This document shows, piece after piece, positions 53,001 through 59,000 of a stretch of 64,000 nt of DNA (position 1 is its first letter; each line of letters opens with the position of its first letter). The translations under genes were made by a program, and so were the position numbers. The stretch spans positions 1,696,716 through 1,760,715 of the forward strand of contig VWZX01009005.1 in NCBI GenBank assembly GCA_013399015.1. The letters run 5' to 3'. A model generated the notes under the pieces. That model saw only the letters and a program-made list of their open reading frames with translations. It ran no database searches and was not told the DNA's origin. Source of the stretch: Galbula dea. Lineage: Eukaryota; Chordata; Aves; Piciformes; Galbulidae.

Positions 53001-56000
53001 TAGCAAATGTGTTTCTTACTTGTTTTTGTGATGTACTCAATGTCGTTTCTTCTGTATGTATTTTGTTTTGATTGTTCTGTTTCCTTTTCAAAAAAGGGGG
53101 GGTTCAAAACCAAAGACATGTAGAAATGCTTATTATCTTGCAACAGCTTTTCATTTTTCATTTGACACTCATACTTTATGCTGTTTCACTGTGAGTCACA
53201 AAAGTCTTGAAAGTGCAGTTTTTCTCCTTTGGAGTGACTTGTTTTACTTACCATATGAAGTAAAAAAAAAAAGCTGTTACATTTAGATTATTTTACTTTG
53301 TTTTCCCTTTTTGTTAGGATAGTCCTAGTTTTCTTTTCAGTCTTATAATATTTTATCATGCCATTATTTTGTTTCTCCATAAGCTCTGTGGAGGCTTATT
53401 TTGATAAAATATCATTTTAGAATGAAATGTGGTCTGATAGTTGGTCATAAAGGACTTACTATTAGACTGACAGAGAGTGGTACACATGCCATATAATAAA
53501 TAGCTATAATGAGTGTATGCATCAGGGCTATTTTCATCCATTAATAATGTGAAATCAATAAATATCCTTTTGTCCTTCACCAACCTAGGCACACTTTAAG
53601 AGAATGTTTCAATTCTGTGTACAGTGGAGGGGTGTTTTCCACATTTATATCACTGTATTTGAGTCAGTGTTTGCCCTTAAAGGGGAACTTACAATCATAG
53701 AATCATTATGGTTGGAAAAGACCTCTGAGATCATTGAGTCCAGCCATTAACCTAACACTGCCAAGTCCACCACTAAACTCTGTCTCCAAGTTCCACATCT
53801 GCATGTTTTTTGAAGGTTTCCAGGGACAGTGATTCCACCACTTCCCTGGACAGCCTGTTTCAATGCTTCATAACCCTTTCAGTGAAAAGATACTTCCTAA
53901 TATCTAATCTGAACCTACCCTGATGCAAGTTGAAGCCATTTCCTCACTTAAGTAGCTTCAGTTCAGAGAGCTCGTTACGCATCACTAGGTGAGAAAACAA
54001 GTGCTTTTCTTATCAGATTATTGAGAAGTCAAAGGCATGTGGCACTCACAGTGCAATCCAATATTGTCACTTGGTTTATAATTGGAGAGCTCTGCTCTTG
54101 CTTCTCAACCATCAGAAAGACACCCCCCCCCTTCCTTTTTGAAAGCTCAAAGTATTTGTATATCTCAGGAATATGTAGTATCAAAACAATGTTTCTGAGT
54201 AGTAGTACAAGGCAGATCTTTTCTGTTGAAGACTTTAGGAAAACAATTATTAAACTTGGACACATGCACTTTCAAGGAAAAAAATCACCTCTTTCATTTT
54301 TCATTCAGTCTCATTTTCATTTCCAACATGATACCTCTGTTCCTATATATCACAAGCACAAGCTAGAGTTTTGCAAAAGCTACAGGCTTAAAGCCTTCAT
54401 CTGTGTAGCCATATCATTTATATACAGCATGAGTAATGGCAGCATTTTAACATCTAAGCAAATATATGCCAGAACATACATCATATAACAGAAATTATAG
54501 ATTGTGGGTTTATGACAACCTCAGTCACATCACGTGCAGTGTGTATATTTGTAAGTACCTTATGCAAATCTTTGTGTGTACTGGCATGAATTTGTGTGCA
54601 GAACAGCAAAGATTGTTCTCTTAGATTTTATAGAAATAAATGGATCTGCACTTCAGTTCTCTAGTTACCAGTGAGACATCTCTTGCAGTCAGTAAGTAAC
54701 ATCTGAAAATTAAATTCCTGTCAATACCGGCACTGGTTTTAGTCAGTTTTTGATCAGCTGTAAAAATGGAAAACTAGGATTATTTTCAATCTTAGTGTGG
54801 CCAAGAGGTTTCAAACATTGTTTTGCTTTGTTTTGAAATTTGTAAAAATGTTTCCAAAAGGAATGGGACTTTAATCTTATGTAAGAGGATATACCCAAAC
54901 ATCATCTATTTTTGCAGAATATTGCTATAACTTGGATTAATTTTGTGATTTTACAGTGGAGCTAATTAAAAGACCCTTCCAAACCCTCCAAATACTGATT
55001 TTGGAATTATTTTTTTTTGAATTTGTAAATTTCAGTGGATGTACTAAAAGCCAGAAGATTACTTCGTAAATTAATCTATATAATCACTTTAACTGGAGAT
55101 TTGTTTTCCTTCTTGTTCTGAAAAAATCTTACTTGGTAAGGGAGGGCAAGAAAATAGAGGTAGAAAAATACTAAACTATAACTTCATCTGAAATGGTTTT
55201 GATTCAGTGATATCTTGATATGCAAGAAATACATGTTAGAGCTGTTTATGGGTTTGATTTTTTCCCACTGTAATACCACAGCAGTTTTCCTTGTGATTTT
55301 TTTTTTTTCCCAATCATTGACACCTCAGCAGTTCAGCTATGTGCATTGCATGTGTGAAGGTACAGGTTCCACTGAATATTTGGCTTTTTGGAATGCTTAT
55401 TTTTGCAAAATACAAATTACAGAATCACAGAATCATCAGAGTTGGAAGAGACCTTAAAGATCATCTAGTTCCAACCCCCCTGCCTGGTAGGAACACCTTC
55501 CACTAGATCAGGTTGCCCAGAGCCTCATCCAGTCTTGTCTTAAAAGCTTCCAGGGCTTTCACAACCTCTCTGGGCAACCTGATCCGGTGTCTCCCCACCC
55601 TCATGGTGAAGAACTTCCTCCTAATATCTAATCTAANGCATTCCTCTTGATACAGCCCAGGGTTATGGTTGGCCCTCTGGACTACAAGCACACACACTGG
55701 CAGTTCATGTTGAGTTTCTCATCCACAAGCACTCCCAAGTCTCTTTCCTCAGGGCTGCTCCCAAGCCAATCTTCACCCAGCCTATATCGGTGCTTGGGAT
55801 TGCCCCGACCCAGATGTAGGGCCTTGCACTTGGTCTTGTTGAAATATTCATCTACATCAACAAAACATATGATTCCAAGTGTAATTTTAAGCATGAGAGG
55901 AGTTCAGTTAAATTAGAAGAACATCAGTCACTAATCCTACAGGATATTCTGTACTCTTGCCTTTGTCCAGCAGTATATGAAAGTATTGCACAGGGCTGAA

Positions 56001-59000
56001 CCAGCATACAACGTTGAATAATATACTTCTAAATGCACAGGCACCTCTTAATTTTGCATTCTTGCCTTCTTAGGTGTATATTGTATGTGTACATGAATCA
56101 TCACTGACAGAAACAATTTTTCATTGTTTAATTAGCTTAAAAGGTTTTCAGTCTTCTGTAACTGGAAAACCATAGAAGTGGTATTTCTGTCTTGGATGGA
56201 CAGACAAAAGTGTCATGGAATATCATTTATAATATTTAGCTCATTTTGGAGAAAGAATTCCATATTTTTTGCTGCTGCCATAAGTAGGAGAAAAAGCATT
56301 TTGTCTTTCCCTATGCACTGGTGTTATGTTCTCTTAGTACCAAACATTATATCTTGATGACAACAAGAAAAAGTGAAATTCTGTACTTCTAAAATATTAA
56401 TATTAGCCTTCAAAATGCTTTTGCTTCCTAATCCCACAATTTTACTGAAGTTTCTTTCTTTAAAATTCACAGGCTGTGGACTGACAGATCCATTAGCTTG
56501 AATTTGTAATCGTTCATGACTTCAGATAAAGTTAAACTTCTGATTGTGTTCATGTTATTCTAAATTGTGCTAAATACTGTTAATAATTCAGGTGCAATAA
56601 TGTAATTACAATAAATTTCTAAATAGACACATTATAACTAGAGTTATCCACCAATATAACAGTATGTCACTAATTGTTAATGTAATCATTACTGTCTATA
56701 ACCTTTTCAAGAAAATCTTTTAAGAAAAAAGATAAATCTTTTCATTTCATTTGCTTACTCTGTTGGATTCTTTCTGTTCACACACTAAAAATGTTGTAGA
56801 CATGGGATTTTGAAGTTCAGATAAAAGCCTAAAATACCTTCCCATTAAAACCAAAATTATTCCATATTATTTTGTAGTTTGGTTACATTTTTATCTCCTT
56901 TCCTTTTGTTGTCCACAAATAGAACTTGACTATGAATTCAAATGATGCAAGTACTCGAGTTTTTTTTAATGGCATCTATTTTGATTGCCATACACATTCC
57001 AAATACTTTTCCAAAGTCCTAAATGGGAATTTCCTTACATTCAATAGGTGGCCTTTATTGTTTTGAACACCTATGTTTTTAACCTCCTGTGTCATTTCAT
57101 TAACTGTTCTGCATTTTCTTCAGTTCTGCTTGCTTCCCTGGGTGAATGGTGGTTTCTCCTCTTCACATGTCAGTGTACAAAGTTAACTGTATGTACTGAT
57201 GTCACGGAAATAATGGTGTGTTCCTTGTGTATACTGTTTCCTGTGAAAAATCAAGAAAATAATTTGAAGCTTTATCCATTTGGACATTTATCAAAAAATC
57301 TATTTGGCTATTTATCAAAAAGTCAACTGGAGGCCCTAATTCTGTAAAGCACTTCAGCATTTCTTCTAGTTCATCATAAGTTTATTGCTTTATTTTGTCA
57401 AGGGAGACAAATGGCCAACATCTATTTTGTGCCAGCAGCAGACAGGTACTAGATTTTCAAATACTTCAGCAGCCTAAATGATTCTTGAGAATGTACAGAG
57501 CTGTAAATTTACTAGATTATTTTGAGTATTTTAAAATCTAATAGTTTATTTAAGGATTGATTTTCATGACTGTTTGATAAAAGAGCTTTCTGTATTTTTA
57601 AGTACCTTGTTTCTTAATTGTCCTGGATTGAGCTAGAACATACTGAAAACCACACAGCCAGCTTCAGAAATGCAGTCACTGAAAGGAGCTTTAGCTGGAA
57701 AGCAAGATTATTGAACAGAATCAGTTCTGTTCTAGCTCAATCCAGGACAATAACGAATGGGAGTCAAATTAATTCAAGACTAACCTTTGTAAGAAATGCA
57801 GCATTCATGCCCAGTAAAGACAAACAAGAGTGTAAATCATGGATTATGTGTAAAATGTTGCCAAGCTCATGCTGCCATATTTATTAATCAAAAGTTGTTT
57901 CATTTTTTTTTTACCAACCAACTATCTGCCAAGCACAAGTCATATGTGCTTCAGATAGATTGATGGTTACAACTTTTCTCTTCCCTTCCCTCTTTCTTAA
58001 AATTAAATATGGAGAATTTCTTCAGAGGCTGTAGGGTGTTTCTTGGCAGCCTGTGATAATCTGCTTCCCTCTGGCCTTTCTACAGGAGAAAAGGTGATGC
58101 AAGATGATGAGTTCACCTGTGACCTCTTCCGCTTCCTTCAGTTGCTTTGTGAAGGGCATAATTCAGGTTTGTGGGCAGGCTGCCAGTCAGCAAAGCCAAG
58201 GTGATGGTAACCAAATGTAAAAGATCTTAATTGCTGAAGGTTTTGCAGCCTTTATATATATAAAAGGTGGAGTAGCTGCTAGACTGTACATGAAAGGAAA
58301 ATATTTTCTTGTGGAATTAAGTTGCCTTTTTTTTTTTTAATCTGCTTTAACGTTGCAGAAAAGATAATGGGTTCCAAAATGACAAGTTTTGTATCTTGAT
58401 TTACTAGGAAAGGTAAATGTATATAGGAGAATGCACATGGTTTGTAGCTTCTAGACAGTGAAGATTCAAAGGAGAAATATAACCAGAAGGTGTATTTATT
58501 ATCTTTGGCATGACATAGGTGTAGTTGTATTGATATTGAAGGAGTTCTAAAGATTAAACAATCAAGCTTCTGGCTTCAGAAGTTCACTGGTATGTGATCT
58601 CTGCAATAAAATATTGAGTAAAATATTGAACCTCTAGAAATGGTTTGTTGCCAAAAAAAGAGGACTTTTTTAAACACCCCTCCCCCTGTTTGTTCCTTTA
58701 ATATATAGTTTCCTAGATCATGTTAAATCAGAATTAATTTGCAGGAGTAATTTTGTAAGTCTTTAACAAATAAATTTAAATCAACCTTTTATTTGAATTT
58801 TTAGATTTTCAGAATTACCTGAGAACTCAGACTGGTAACAACACAACTGTTAACATTATAATTTCCACTGTGGATTACTTATTAAGAGTTCAGGTAGGTT
58901 AACTTGCACACTAATTCACTAGATTACAATCATCACTTACATCTATGTAATATTCACTCTTTTCTTTAAAAAAAAATTCATTCATTTTGATCATAAGGCA

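Larger units (their letters stand above)
49567..58085 (+). other. RYR2 intron 22 (second largest)
   Basis: 8.5 kb. It contains the 18-nt VITHER microexon, CR1 copies f and g, the N at 55637 and the inverted-repeat element at 57617-57751. A 155-codon open frame at 54021-54488 is probably chance. Confidence 0.9.

Noticed and set aside
54021..54488. 155-codon open frame, the longest in the window
   Set aside because: It lies in intron 22, lacks splice-like edges and recognisable motifs, and has composition typical of AT-rich intron. A frame of this length is expected about once by chance in 64 kb over six frames.
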